Of a stretch of 64,000 nt of DNA, positions 1 to 8,810 are shown piece by piece. Each line of letters starts with the position of its first letter. Positions within the stretch are counted from its first letter, which is position 1. The notes under the pieces were generated by a model. That model did not search any database, was not told where the DNA came from, and worked only from the letters and a program-made list of their open reading frames with translations. This stretch comes from Lysinibacillus macroides (GTDB lineage: Bacteria > Bacillota > Bacilli > Bacillales_A > Planococcaceae), in the NCBI RefSeq assembly GCF_001281525.1, contig NZ_LGCI01000005.1, forward strand, positions 1,337,410 through 1,401,409. The letters run 5' to 3'. The position numbers were made by a program, and so were the translations under genes.

Positions 1-2
1 TA

Positions 3-122
3 GCGCTGTTTGTTTTAGCCATTAGAGAATTTCAACAACAACGTAAAGTGTACGGTTGGCTATTAATAATTGTATGTTTATTTTCAACATTTGTTTCCAT
101 CCAAAGCCTTGTCTTAACATGA
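3..122 (+). CDS. C-terminus of a membrane protein (cut by window edge)
   Basis: The reading frame is open from the first bases to a TGA at 120-122. It encodes about 39 residues: a basic stretch (REFQQQRK) followed by one hydrophobic segment of about 22 residues that looks like a last transmembrane helix. The start lies outside the window, so family and function cannot be told. It reads in the same direction as the lipoprotein gene 88 bases downstream, but a shared transcript is only a guess. Confidence 0.5.
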   Translation, partial: ALFVLAIREFQQQRKVYGWLLIIVCLFSTFVSIQSLVLT

Positions 123-209
123 AGCAGCATACATACGTATTTTTTGAAAAAGTAATCATAGAATTTCCGCTATTATCCATGTATAGTAAGGGGGAAGGGA
201 GATTTATCA

Positions 210-755
210 ATGAAAAAAATTTTACTAGTATCACTAACAGTCGTGCTTGGCATTATCCTTGCAGCATGTAGTGAAGATAAAAAATCCGATGAATTGGCAG
301 AGGTTACAATACCTGCTACATTCTTTGAGGGTCAAGATATTGACGCGGCGATTGCCAATGCAAAACAAAGTGGAATAAAAGAAGTCATCAAGAACGGCGA
401 TGGCTCCGTCACATATAAAATGACGACAGCAGAGCATGAAGAAATGCTAAATGGTATCAAGGAAGGCATTCAAGGATCCATTAATGAAATGGAAAAAGGG
501 GAAGACTTTCAATCCATTAAAAATGTAACCTATAATGATTCTTTTTCAGAGTTTACGCTAACTGTAAACAAGGAGGAATTTGAAAAGGGGCTTGATTCCA
601 TTGCATCCTTTGGGCTTGGTATAGCAGGTATGTACTATCAATTATTTAACGGTGTAGCCGTAGAGGATTATCAAGTAACAGTGAACTTTACAGACGAAGC
701 AACGGATGAAGTCATTAAAACAATCGTTTATCCAGATGAATATAAAGAGCAATAA
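210..755 (+). CDS. Putative secreted lipoprotein, unknown function
   Basis: 181 residues. The first 20 form a type II signal peptide: two lysines, a hydrophobic core, then the lipobox LAAC with Cys20, so the mature protein should be lipid-anchored on the outer face of the membrane. The rest is soluble and acidic, with no motif I recognise. The start is supported by AGGGGGAAGGGAG just upstream. A rho-independent terminator follows at once, so this is probably a single-gene transcript. Lipoprotein nature is seen in the sequence; function is unknown. Confidence 0.8.
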   Translation: MKKILLVSLTVVLGIILAACSEDKKSDELAEVTIPATFFEGQDIDAAIANAKQSGIKEVIKNGDGSVTYKMTTAEHEEMLNGIKEGIQGSINEMEKGEDFQSIKNVTYNDSFSEFTLTVNKEEFEKGLDSIASFGLGIAGMYYQLFNGVAVEDYQVTVNFTDEATDEVIKTIVYPDEYKEQ

Positions 756-765
756 GCTTAACAAG

Positions 766-806
766 GGCTAGGCAAAAAGTGAAAATCTTTTGCCTAGCTC
801 TTTCCT
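766..806 (+). terminator. Rho-independent terminator
   Basis: A stem built on GCTAGGCAAAAG pairs with CTTTTGCCTAGC around a short loop and is followed by TTTCCTTT. It ends the lipoprotein gene. Confidence 0.8.
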
Positions 807-884
807 TTACACCTTACAAGAAGAGCGATTTTAGAGGCGTTGTCTGTCCAATATTTATAAAGAATCTATCAGCCTACAGGTCTA

Positions 885-1400
885 TTAGTGACTCAGTTGT
901 ACAACCGTCAATGAACGATTGGTATAACCAGCAAGCGGTGAGTTTGAGGATACACTAACGCCCACTTGATCACCCGCAGCCAATTCTGCCTGCACAACAT
1001 ATGTGGAACTACTTCTATTGAGAACGTTAAAAAGTGCTAAGCCTTGAAGAAAAATAGGTGCGCCATTCACGGTAATGCTAGCTGTAAAAAAAGATTGTGT
1101 AGGATCAGGCTCGGATGTAGCGACGGCATTTAGTGATACTGTAATTTGATAGACACCGCTTTCCATGACGACTAATTCATTACCTGTACCACTAACGCTC
1201 ACATTACGCAAAGGTCCAGCGACTGAAAATGGCACAGGTGTTGCTGTAGAAAAAACAATTTCAGCCGTCTCGCCCCTTAATGAAACAAAGCCAAGAACAT
1301 CAGCAGCAGGAGCCATCTCGGGATTGGACGTCGCAATAATTTTTGGATAATAATTTTTAGCACTGTCACAGCAACATTCATTTTTACGGGTAAATGACAT
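885..1400 (-). CDS. BclA-C-terminal-like spore surface protein
   Basis: 171 residues. A short Cys-rich N-terminus (NECCCDSAKNYY) is followed by about 130 residues rich in Ser, Thr, Val and Ala in short beta strands, ending in LTVVQLSH. This pattern resembles the TNF-like jelly-roll C-terminal domain of exosporium glycoproteins such as BclA, but the collagen-like Gly-X-Y region is absent. An AGGAGG lies 8 bases before the ATG. It resembles the other small minus-strand proteins at 9.9, 16.8, 17.2 and 26.6 kb in size and style. A spore-surface role is inferred from fold style only; a phage tail or adhesin domain is an alternative. Confidence 0.6.
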   Translation of the reverse strand: MSFTRKNECCCDSAKNYYPKIIATSNPEMAPAADVLGFVSLRGETAEIVFSTATPVPFSVAGPLRNVSVSGTGNELVVMESGVYQITVSLNAVATSEPDPTQSFFTASITVNGAPIFLQGLALFNVLNRSSSTYVVQAELAAGDQVGVSVSSNSPLAGYTNRSLTVVQLSH

Positions 1401-1582
1401 ATGTCAAACCTCCTTCCTACCATCTATAGTATGTATAGGCATAGAAAGAGGAAATGATTATTCACTCTATACTTGTTACTTTTATGATGAAAATCGAAAA
1501 CTGGAACATTAATCCTAAAATTAAACAAAATGGTAACATTAATAGAACACTATTTGGAATGTTACAACGATGGAGTAATTAG

Positions 1583-2008
1583 AATAAAAGGTTTAATCTT
1601 CAACCAGTTACAGAAATTCCTGAAGGTGATCCCTCTTGGATTCGATTGAAGAGGCAGCCATTTACTTGGAACGAGGGCATAGTGGCACAAGCACTATAAA
1701 TGATCATGCTCCTTCTGATCACCAAATTTCACCACCGGCACAGAGTGAAACAATTAGTAGAACAGCTAATTTTAAAACGATAAGAGAGGCTTATCCAGTA
1801 ACAGCCATTACCTTTGTAAGATTACCGAATAGCTCAATTGATCTTATTCATGTATCAACTAGTATTGCTGGAATTGCATCTTGAAGTTGGTCACCTAGTG
1901 CTTATACAATGAAAAGACTAGATGGAAGGAACGTTAAGCAATATCATCTCTGTGAACGGTCGGATAAGAGAATATAATTATTCTGAAAATGCCTATGTTG
2001 AACTTTAA
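1583..2008 (+). pseudogene. Decayed gene of unrecognised family
   Basis: Protein-like stretches occur in successive frames. One frame gives EIPEGDPSWIRLKRQPF, the next gives NFKTIREAYPVTAITFVRLP, and a third ends with NGRIREYNYSENAYVEL and a stop at 2006-2008. No single frame stays open and no start has a good ribosome binding site. Several frameshifts in an ancestral gene explain this best. The family is not recognisable. The longest frame (1636-1884, TTG start) is unlikely to be a working gene. Confidence 0.45.
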
Positions 2009-2084
2009 AGCACCCTAAGCTAAAACTCCTTGTAATCGTAAAATATGTTAAAATGGGCAATAGTATAGATGGGGAGGAATTGTT

Positions 2085-2960
2085 TTGGTAACCGAAAAAA
2101 GCTTAAGAACTTGTGACAAAGGTCATCAGTATTATAAAAGCACGGACTGTCCAAGCTGTCCTGTTTGTGACCAAGAAAATAAACCAAAAGATGGCTTTCT
2201 GTCAAAGCTTAGTGCACCCGCAAGAAATGCACTGCTATATGAGGGTATTGATACAGTGGAGAAGCTATCCATGTATACAGAAAAGGCTATTTTACAATTG
2301 CATGGAATTGGTCCAGCTTCCTTACCTGTTATGAGAGCATCGCTAGAAGTGGAAGGATTATCATTTCAACCAGCTACTGCAAGGAGGAAAAATAAGATGA
2401 CAAACAGCAAAGAGCTATCAGCACAACAGCGCGAGCAATTACTGCAAACTTTACAGGCACGCTTTGAGAAACATACAAGCCGTCACGAGGGGCTTGAGTG
2501 GACAAATGTGCAGGCAAAACTTGAGGCGAAGGAGGACAAGCTATGGTCGCTTTATCAAATGGAGGAAACGGGCGGTGAGCCTGATGTTGTCGGCTATGAT
2601 CAAAAAACCGATGAATATACATTTTATGATTGCGCAGCAGAAAGTCCTAAAGGTCGTCGCAGTGTTTGCTATGACCATGAAGCATTGGAGGCACGCAAAA
2701 AGCATAAGCCTGAAAACAGTGCAGTGGGCATGGCAGCCGATATGGGCATCGAGCTATTAACAGAGGAACAATACCGGGCATTGCAGCAGCTTGGTGAGTT
2801 CGATCTAAAAACATCAAGCTGGGTGCAAACACCTGATTCGATCCGAAAGCACGGAGGAGCCATCTTTTGTGATCGTCGCTATGATACGGTCTTTGTCTAC
2901 CACAATGGCGCAGATTCCTACTATGCTGCAAGAGGCTTCCGCGGCTCTCTAAAGGTCTAA
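2085..2960 (+). CDS. RpoA-CTD-like / DUF4256 fusion protein
   Basis: 291 residues with two parts. Residues 1-100 have a CxxC-type zinc-ribbon-like start (DCPSCPVCDQ) and a helix-hairpin-helix region (GIDTVEKLS, LHGIGPASLP) like the RNA polymerase alpha C-terminal domain; such proteins are normally about 100 residues and free-standing. Residues 105-291 (from MTNSKELS to FRGSLKV) match the whole of DUF4256, also normally free-standing, with its conserved YDCAAESPKGRRSVCYD and GGAIFCDRRYDTVFVYHNGA blocks. The TTG start has GGGGAGGA 6 bases upstream. A second perfect ribosome site sits before Met105, so the second domain may also be made alone. Whether this is a true fusion or a recent indel joining two genes is open. 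Confidence 0.75.
   Translation: MVTEKSLRTCDKGHQYYKSTDCPSCPVCDQENKPKDGFLSKLSAPARNALLYEGIDTVEKLSMYTEKAILQLHGIGPASLPVMRASLEVEGLSFQPATARRKNKMTNSKELSAQQREQLLQTLQARFEKHTSRHEGLEWTNVQAKLEAKEDKLWSLYQMEETGGEPDVVGYDQKTDEYTFYDCAAESPKGRRSVCYDHEALEARKKHKPENSAVGMAADMGIELLTEEQYRALQQLGEFDLKTSSWVQTPDSIRKHGGAIFCDRRYDTVFVYHNGADSYYAARGFRGSLKV
2381..2399 (+). promoter_or_regulatory. Internal Shine-Dalgarno before DUF4256 part
   Basis: AAGGAGG at 2381-2387 lies 9 bases before an in-frame ATG at 2397, exactly where the DUF4256 domain begins. An out-of-frame TAA at 2393-2395 would end the first domain if one base had been gained or lost upstream. This looks like the fossil, or still active, start site of a separate gene. 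Confidence 0.65.
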
Positions 2961-2969
2961 ACATGTAAC

Positions 2970-2998
2970 GCGCTAACAAAAAGTTGTTGGCGCTTTTA
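2970..2998 (+). terminator. Rho-independent terminator
   Basis: GCGCTAACAA pairs with TTGTTGGCGC across a 4-base loop and is followed by TTTT. It ends the fusion gene. Confidence 0.75.
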
Positions 2999-3369
2999 AA
3001 TTAATTTGTATGATGAAATATATCACCATGAATTTCTTTGAAAGCTCTATGCGTGGAGCCATAGGAAAGGGCTGCTCTATATAAGAAAAGGGGAATAAGC
3101 TTTTTTTCTTTCCCTCCACTTGGATGTGGAAATAGAGGATTCGATAAGAGAAATAAGTAAAAGCAGATAGTTATCTCCCCATCGAAAGATGAGCTAAGTC
3201 TAGGAAGGTTAGCATATTTAAAGCGTTGAATTGACGAATATTAGAGCCCTCCCTCCTTAACAGAAGAAGGGCTAGCTCAACAAATGACGAAGAAATATTT
3301 TGTCTATCATTAGTTATTAACATAAAAAGAACACCGAGGATTGTTGCAGACACTCGCTAACAAAGCTAC
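2999..3369. other. Intergenic stretch without a convincing gene
   Basis: Only short, poorly supported frames occur here. No RNA gene, repeat or clear promoter was recognised. It lies between two convergent genes. Confidence 0.4.
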
Positions 3370-4311
3370 TTATTTAACGGCAACAGTATTTTTGATAATC
3401 ACTTTGCTAAATATTGAAGCTAAAACTTGTTGAAACAGCATACCGAACACAACAGGCATAGCCACTTTACCTGGAAAGTATGTTGTCGCAACAATAACAC
3501 CAACAGCAATATTTCTCATGCCACCTGTAAAGACAAGGGTCGTCATTTGTGGGCCATCTTTTAATAGATAGCGGCCGATAAGGTAAGCAAACGTATAGCC
3601 TGAGACCGCAAGTAAAAATACTAAAAGGATCACGAAAAATAGATGGAAGTTAATATCCTTTAAGTAGGGAGCAATGGCACTACTATTAATCAAGATGACC
3701 GCAAATAAACATAGCTTAGAAAAAGGAGCAAGCTTCTTGCCAAATTTTTTTGGTATTTCTCCTTTTGACAGTTCATTCACCAAGATACCTAAAATCGTAG
3801 GTAACACAATCATCCACAGCAAGTTCAAAATCAGCGATGTCACATCCAATTCAATTTTTTCACCCGACACAATATAGAGGATAAAAGGTAAAATGAATGG
3901 CGCAAGCAGTGTGTCAATTAAAATAATCGCTAAGCCCAAAGGTAAGTGTCCTTTACAAATATTGATCCAAATCACACTCGTTACGCCTGTTGGAAGGGCA
4001 ACAGCTAAGACAAAGCCAACCGTTAACAAATGATCGTCAAAGATAACGGTGGATAAAAAATAAGCCCATAAAGGCATCAAAAGATGAAGAAAAAGAATAG
4101 AGAATAAAATAAGCACGGGATGCTTCATAAAAATTTTTATATCCTTAAATTTCATCGTTAAGCTTCCTGCGAATGTCATAAAAGCAAATAGCCATGACAC
4201 AAGGAATAATAAATGCTGACCAACGCTTTCTAAAAGCACACCCAAAACCAAACTTAACGGTGTCAGGATCGCAATGTATTTTTGAAGAAATTCATTCAGT
4301 TTTTCTAACAT
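3370..4311 (-). CDS. Bile acid:sodium symporter family transporter
   Basis: 313 residues, almost entirely hydrophobic, with nine to ten predicted transmembrane helices, the normal size for the BASS/SBF family. Helix-break motifs typical of the family are visible: ALPTGVTSVIW in the middle and FTGGMRNIAVG near the C-terminus, which correspond to the crossover helices that bind sodium and substrate in known structures. It should move an organic anion with sodium across the plasma membrane. The substrate cannot be told; bacterial members carry bile acids, pantoate or keto acids. It stands alone, divergent from the padR operon. Confidence 0.85.
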   Translation of the reverse strand: MLEKLNEFLQKYIAILTPLSLVLGVLLESVGQHLLFLVSWLFAFMTFAGSLTMKFKDIKIFMKHPVLILFSILFLHLLMPLWAYFLSTVIFDDHLLTVGFVLAVALPTGVTSVIWINICKGHLPLGLAIILIDTLLAPFILPFILYIVSGEKIELDVTSLILNLLWMIVLPTILGILVNELSKGEIPKKFGKKLAPFSKLCLFAVILINSSAIAPYLKDINFHLFFVILLVFLLAVSGYTFAYLIGRYLLKDGPQMTTLVFTGGMRNIAVGVIVATTYFPGKVAMPVVFGMLFQQVLASIFSKVIIKNTVAVK

Positions 4312-4510
4312 ACAAAGACCTTCTTTTTTTATCTGATTTTATCACATCATTATAATATTAATCAGAGAATAGTAGGAGTATTTATAGCGGAAAAGCAGCA
4401 GATTTACCCTTGCTTGATGAAGGTTGACTAAGAATCCTGTGTTGAAAAACAGCTTTTTTTTCTCTATAGGAAATTAAAATTGTTTGTTGTTGTAACAACA
4501 ATAGTGTACG

Positions 4511-4537
4511 ATACATAGTATAAGTTATACAGTGTAT
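4511..4537 (+). promoter_or_regulatory. Likely PadR operator (27-bp palindrome)
   Basis: An imperfect palindrome has outer arms ATACA/TGTAT and inner arms GTATAA/TTATAC around a single G. It lies 31-57 bases before the padR start. The ATACA...TGTAT shape is usual for PadR-family operators, so self-repression is likely. A second dyad, TTGTTGTT..AACAACAA, lies just upstream near 4484-4501. Confidence 0.6.
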
Positions 4538-4568
4538 GTCATATAGTAAGTGAAATTGAGGTGAGTGA

Positions 4569-4919
4569 ATGAGTACGTTACTGAATTCATTAATGACAGA
4601 ACTTAGGAGAGGAACACTGACATTAGCCGTTTTAAGTCAACTACGAACACCCCAGTATGGATATTCACTTGTACAATTATTAGAGGAATCGGGCATTAAC
4701 ATCGATCAAAGTACCTTATATCCATTGCTTCGTCGTTTAGAAAAACAGGAGTTAGTGACGAGTAGCTGGGAAACATCAGAGAGTAGACCGCGCAAGTATT
4801 ATGTATTAAGTGAATATGGATTAGACGTCTTTTTGCAATTGAAAAAAGAATGGATTAATAATTCAAAAGAACTCTATGCGTTACTAAAAGGAGATGAGGA
4901 TAAAGATGAATCTGACTGA
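4569..4919 (+). CDS. PadR family transcriptional regulator
   Basis: 116 residues, the usual size of small PadR repressors. The winged-helix part carries family hallmarks: LRRGTLTLAVLSQL, the PQYGYSLVQLLEESG helix, and STLYPLLRRLEKQELV as recognition helix and wing. A C-terminal dimerisation helix follows. The ATG follows GAGGTGAGTGA. Its last codons overlap the next gene. PadR genes paired with HAAS membrane proteins are a common Firmicutes arrangement, where the regulator answers membrane or envelope stress. A palindromic operator lies upstream. Confidence 0.9.
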   Translation: MSTLLNSLMTELRRGTLTLAVLSQLRTPQYGYSLVQLLEESGINIDQSTLYPLLRRLEKQELVTSSWETSESRPRKYYVLSEYGLDVFLQLKKEWINNSKELYALLKGDEDKDESD

Positions 4920-5904
4920 TATTTATATTCAAGAAGTCACGCGGAGGCTGCCTGAAAAAAATCGTGAGGATATCGCACTTGAGTTACGATCAACCATTGG
5001 GGATATGCTGCCTGATGATTACAATGAGGATGATGTTAAGGATGTACTTGAAAAATTAGGGAACCCAGCAGCATTAGCGAGCGGTTATCGAGATCAACCC
5101 ATGCATTTAATTGGCCCACGCTATTTTGATGTATACATTTCGTTATTAAAAATGATTATTCCAATTGCCGCTGTCATTGCAGTGATCTCGATGATTGCTG
5201 AATATTTTATTGGTTTTGGTGGAGAAGAAGCGGTTCTTAATGTTGTCATCACGATGATCAGTGAAGGAATATGGAGAATCATCGAAGTCGGCATACATGT
5301 CTTTTTCTGGCTAACACTCGTATTCGTCATTTTGGAACGAACAGATAAAGGAAAAGAGCAGCATCCATTATCAGCAAGTCTTAAAAAATGGACCCCAGAG
5401 GATTTGAAAACCGTCGTTTATATTCCGAAGAAAAAAGCCATTACCAAGCTCGAAGTATTTGGCTATTTAATGTGGACGGCCATTTGGGCAACTTTTTATT
5501 TTTATGCAAATCATCTTTTAGGTATATATGAAGGTGGTGGAGAGGGTCTCAAGTTTGTAATGCCAGCTTTAAATCAAGATGTTTTACTTCGTTATTGGCC
5601 CATTGTGATCGTTGTCATTGCTCTCGAAATTGGGTTAGCTCTTTACAAACTACTGAAAGGGCAATGGACGAAAAAAGTGGCAATCTTTCATACAATTGTG
5701 GAGCTTTTCGCAACCGTTGTATTCATTGTGATCATCAGTAATCCGAATTTAATGAACCAAGAATCTATCACGTACATGAGTAATTTATTTACCACATCAA
5801 CTAAGCAATTTGAAATATGGATAATTGGTGGCATTATCATCATATTTGTTGTATATGCGGCAATCAGTATATTCGATGGCTTCCGTAAGGCTCGAATCCG
5901 TTAA
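4906..5904 (+). CDS. HAAS-domain membrane protein
   Basis: 332 residues. The N-terminal 60 residues (YIQEVTRRLPEKNREDI..., then DVLEKLGNPAALASGYR) form the all-alpha HAAS signalling domain that usually travels with PadR regulators. About six hydrophobic helices follow in pairs. I chose the ATG at 4906, not 4894, because GGAG at 4889-4892 is too close to the earlier codon and 13 bases from the later one. The gene overlaps the padR stop by 14 bases, so translation is probably coupled. A sensing or partner role for PadR is inferred from context; the signal is unknown. Confidence 0.8.
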   Translation: MNLTDIYIQEVTRRLPEKNREDIALELRSTIGDMLPDDYNEDDVKDVLEKLGNPAALASGYRDQPMHLIGPRYFDVYISLLKMIIPIAAVIAVISMIAEYFIGFGGEEAVLNVVITMISEGIWRIIEVGIHVFFWLTLVFVILERTDKGKEQHPLSASLKKWTPEDLKTVVYIPKKKAITKLEVFGYLMWTAIWATFYFYANHLLGIYEGGGEGLKFVMPALNQDVLLRYWPIVIVVIALEIGLALYKLLKGQWTKKVAIFHTIVELFATVVFIVIISNPNLMNQESITYMSNLFTTSTKQFEIWIIGGIIIIFVVYAAISIFDGFRKARIR

Positions 5905-6048
5905 TTCATCGTTGTTTATAAAAGAGTAGAACTTGCTCAATTAGTACGCATAGATTTAGCAGTCTTTGATCTTCCACAATACCATCTAACTTAAATCATT
6001 TTAGTTATCCCAAAAAAGTATACTTTACTTAAAGACGGACTTCAGAGA
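5905..6048. other. Start of a 750-bp gap without intact genes
   Basis: The gap runs to 6655. No terminator with a good T-run was found right after the HAAS gene. The middle of the gap holds a transposase remnant, described separately, and 6350-6655 shows no recognisable gene. Confidence 0.3.
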
Positions 6049-6349
6049 GATCCATCTTTTTCTTTGAATTTAAAGAATCATAGATGGGCTGAATTCCGTA
6101 AAACAAAATCAGGTGTGTAGTTACATTTGTGCCTTGTTCACCTAGAAAAAGGTTGTTCGTACCTTGGGAAAGCAGTGCTAACGAATGCGAAAGAACATGA
6201 TCAGGGCAAGCTAGCTTGAAGTTCTCGTTGATGATAAGGGGTGCATGTACGTGTTTGACTGAGGTTACTTAGATTATGAGCGCTTTGACCGCATGACAGA
6301 TGTACTGTCTCAAAAACGACAGTTAGTACCCTATTCAATGGCTTTTTAA
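6049..6349 (+). pseudogene. Remnant of an IS4-family transposase
   Basis: Translation gives LNLKNHRWAEFRKTKSGV, then a TAG at 6118, then LHLCLVHLEKGCSYLGKAVL and TNAKEHDQGKL. After a frameshift it continues with LEVLVDDKGCMYVFD, a TGA at 6260 and GYLDYERFDRMTD. This is the central catalytic region of an IS4-type DDE transposase, including the YLDYERFDRM part just after the second catalytic aspartate. At least two stops and one frameshift make it inactive. Neither end of the element could be located. Confidence 0.75.
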
Positions 6350-6655
6350 GCATTAGAGTGCTTTTTAGTCGAAATTAAAGGATAGACAAGGAAATAAAAT
6401 AAGCTATCTTTAGAGCTAGGTAGAAAATTGTAAAGGAAATAGCTTTATTGGCGTGGTTAGATGAGAATCCAAGAATTAAAAATAAATATGGATAGGAATC
6501 TTATTACTGATATAATGGAATTACCTTACATTTGTGTGATTATATTGTCGCGAGGTAAAGCCAAAGTAGCTGATCCTCCAACAATTTTCCTAATCTGAAA
6601 TTGTCACATATCAAGGGTGGATAAAATAAATTAGAGGAGAAGAGGGTGATGAGTT

Positions 6656-7495
6656 TTGAAAGAAAGAATTATAATTGAAAACATAGAAGAAGGGCTTGAA
6701 AAGTATAAGTATTATGATTCATATAAATATAATATGGATTATTTAATGGATCAGTTAGAGAATATTGAAAAGAGATTTCGTGTCCAAGAAGAAGCTTTTA
6801 ATAAAGAAAGTGATAAAAGGGAAACAGCAATTTTTCCTGCACATGTTTTCTATAAAATGCAACCAAGTATAGTTGCACCTGCTTACAATTTGAATCAATA
6901 CCTTACAAAGCTAAATGAGTATACAGTTTACTATAATTTCGGTGAACGTGAAAAATTAAAAAAAACAGAAGTTGAGCTAAATATATATGTAAATCAGATT
7001 TTTATTTCTATAAAGACGTTATTGGATAGGTGCGTAAGTCTTTTTACTTACTATATAAAAGGTGTATCAAAAGATAGTACTTTTGGACATATTAAAGCAA
7101 ATGGTACAGCAACTGGTTTAATAAACAAAATAATTACTATTAAAAAAAAGCCAAATGATGTGGATAAAGAAAAAGAACCATTGTTGGACTATATTTATGA
7201 ACAGTATAATGAATGGATTAGAATTGCAGTTGGCCCAAGAGATATGATTATTCACTATAATGATTTTTACACTAAATATCAGCACCCAATCGATGGAAGA
7301 ATTTTTCCTGTCCACTTAGAAATCCGCACTTTTGATGATCCTTATATCGATGGAGAGTATGTTGAACCGTGCGATTATAATTACAAAATTTTATACCAAA
7401 AAATTCATCAATTATATGAATTTTTCTTTACAATTACAGCTACACTAAGTCATCCAGCTTATAAAATTTCGTTATCTAAGATGCATTATATTTAA
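6656..7495 (+). CDS. HEPN-like hypothetical protein
   Basis: 279 residues, strongly AT-rich codons, mostly helical. Around residues 115-205 the pattern of a long helix (IFISIKTLLDRCVSLFTYYI), a variable loop, then GPRDMIIHYND fits HEPN-like proteins. Arg195 and His200 form an R-X4-H motif like that of HEPN ribonucleases. The C-terminal 75 residues carry a beta-rich extension. The start is a TTG with GGAGAAGAGGG upstream; the nearby ATG at 6649 is out of frame. No nucleotidyltransferase partner is adjacent, so a toxin role is not shown. Many HEPN-like proteins of this size are uncharacterised; the assignment rests on one short motif. Confidence 0.5.
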   Translation: MKERIIIENIEEGLEKYKYYDSYKYNMDYLMDQLENIEKRFRVQEEAFNKESDKRETAIFPAHVFYKMQPSIVAPAYNLNQYLTKLNEYTVYYNFGEREKLKKTEVELNIYVNQIFISIKTLLDRCVSLFTYYIKGVSKDSTFGHIKANGTATGLINKIITIKKKPNDVDKEKEPLLDYIYEQYNEWIRIAVGPRDMIIHYNDFYTKYQHPIDGRIFPVHLEIRTFDDPYIDGEYVEPCDYNYKILYQKIHQLYEFFFTITATLSHPAYKISLSKMHYI

Positions 7496-7644
7496 AGTTA
7501 TGTGGATATAATTTTAATATGGTGAAATTAATAAATAAGGTAATCCTACTATCTTATTTCAAATTTTCGGAAATTTCAAAGAATCACACTTTTGTTATTA
7601 AAGACATTAGTTAAATATTAGAGATTTATGAATGATCAAAATAA

Positions 7645-7690
7645 AAAGACAGAGTTGATGCTACACATATTGTAGATTGACTCTGTCTTT
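7645..7690. terminator. Stem-loop, probable terminator
   Basis: AAAGACAGAGT pairs perfectly with ACTCTGTCTTT, and an inner CTACA/TGTAG pair extends the hairpin. The right arm ends in TTT and is followed by a mixed T-rich tract. It lies 150 bases after the HEPN-like gene. Confidence 0.6.
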
Positions 7691-7745
7691 ATGTTTTAGT
7701 ACCAATAATATTTGAGAAAATAGTCAAGATAAATGAGGTGCTATT

Positions 7746-8045
7746 ATGTCAGCGGGGAAAACGGATATATCAGAAATCATTGTAAATACAGCAGCTATTG
7801 CTAAAATGCTCAATTTGACTGAAACACGTATCCGCCAACTTATTGAAGTAGGTGTTATAAGTCGTGCTGGAGAAGAGGAGGATATAATGAAATTTACAAT
7901 CAAAGAAACGAAGGAAGCCATCCGGGATTATATCGAGCAAGCTATTGACAAAAAAGTAATTGATAAGTCTTGGTTAAATAAATTTGATAAAAGTGAAATG
8001 ACAAGGGGTGATTTTGAAGTTTTAGAAATCATTATTTCTCAATAA
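7746..8045 (+). CDS. Small helix-turn-helix protein
   Basis: 99 residues. The N-terminal part, VNTAAIAKMLNLTETRIRQLIEVGVI, reads as a MerR/Nu1-type helix-turn-helix like that in phage terminase small subunits and DNA-packaging proteins. The remainder is an amphipathic helical region with KKVIDKSWLNKF. GAGGTG lies 5 bases before the ATG. There are no other phage structural genes nearby, so this could be a leftover from a prophage or a free-standing regulator. DNA binding is inferred from the motif alone. Confidence 0.55.
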   Translation: MSAGKTDISEIIVNTAAIAKMLNLTETRIRQLIEVGVISRAGEEEDIMKFTIKETKEAIRDYIEQAIDKKVIDKSWLNKFDKSEMTRGDFEVLEIIISQ

Positions 8046-8378
8046 TAACATTTAATAACAAAGCCCAGATGCTCATATCACAGTGAGTACCTGTCCATTT
8101 ATATGGTCTGTCTTTAGCCTACAATCCCTCTATCCCCTCTGTAGGTGTTAATATCTCTGTTTGCATATCATCTCTTTAAATATGATTTATTGTCTATTGA
8201 TAAAAAACGCAACCGTTGCACTTTTTCAAAACTCGAATTCTGAAAAACTAAAAAAGTAACGAAAAAGTAACAAAAATCCCGAAACTATCCGAAACCTGCT
8301 GAAAATCGAAACATTATACATTCCCAAGAAACCTTGCTATAATTGCATTTGTGAATACATATGAAAGAGGGCGAAGAG
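8046..8378. other. Intergenic stretch before brxA
   Basis: No gene is seen. The 3' part is A-rich with repeated GAAAC and GTAAC runs and contains TATAAT at about 8336-8341, a plausible sigma-A -10 element for the bacilliredoxin gene 40 bases downstream. No good -35 box was found. Confidence 0.35.
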
Positions 8379-8810
8379 ATGAACGCTTATGATGAATATA
8401 TGAAGCAGGTAGTGAAGCCGATGCGTGAGGAGCTTGTGGAGGCTGGTTTTACAGAGCTAACGACTGCGGATGCGGTGAATGAATTTATGGCAGAGACGAA
8501 GGGGACTTCGTTAGTGGTGATTAACTCGGTTTGTGGTTGTGCGGCAGGGCTTGCGCGTCCAGCAGCGCGTGAGGCGATTGCAGCGGTGAAGCCAGATCAC
8601 CTTATGACGGTGTTTGCGGGGCAGGACCCAGAGGCGACGGCGGCGATGCGTGGTTATTTTGAGGATGTGCCACCAAGCTCACCATCCATGGCGATTTTAA
8701 AGGATGGGGAATTGGCGTACTTTATCCCACGTGAGCAAATTGAGGGGTTCCCTGTGGAGCAAATTGTGGCTCATTTAACAGGTGTGCTAGAGCAAACATG
8801 CACGAAATAA
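8379..8810 (+). CDS. brxA: Bacilliredoxin BrxA (YphP family)
   Basis: 143 residues. The CGC active-site motif occurs in NSVCGCAAGLARPAA, and the MTVFAGQDPEA and PPSSPSMAILK blocks are diagnostic for bacilliredoxins. The N-terminus (YDEYMKQVVKPMREELVEAGF) is closer to B. subtilis BrxA (YphP) than to BrxB. Bacilliredoxins remove bacillithiol from mixed disulfides on proteins after oxidative stress in the cytosol. I prefer the ATG at 8379 because AGAGGGCGAAGAG lies just before it, while the upstream in-frame ATG at 8361 has no site. It overlaps the next gene by 13 bases, suggesting coupled translation. Confidence 0.9.
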   Translation: MNAYDEYMKQVVKPMREELVEAGFTELTTADAVNEFMAETKGTSLVVINSVCGCAAGLARPAAREAIAAVKPDHLMTVFAGQDPEATAAMRGYFEDVPPSSPSMAILKDGELAYFIPREQIEGFPVEQIVAHLTGVLEQTCTK

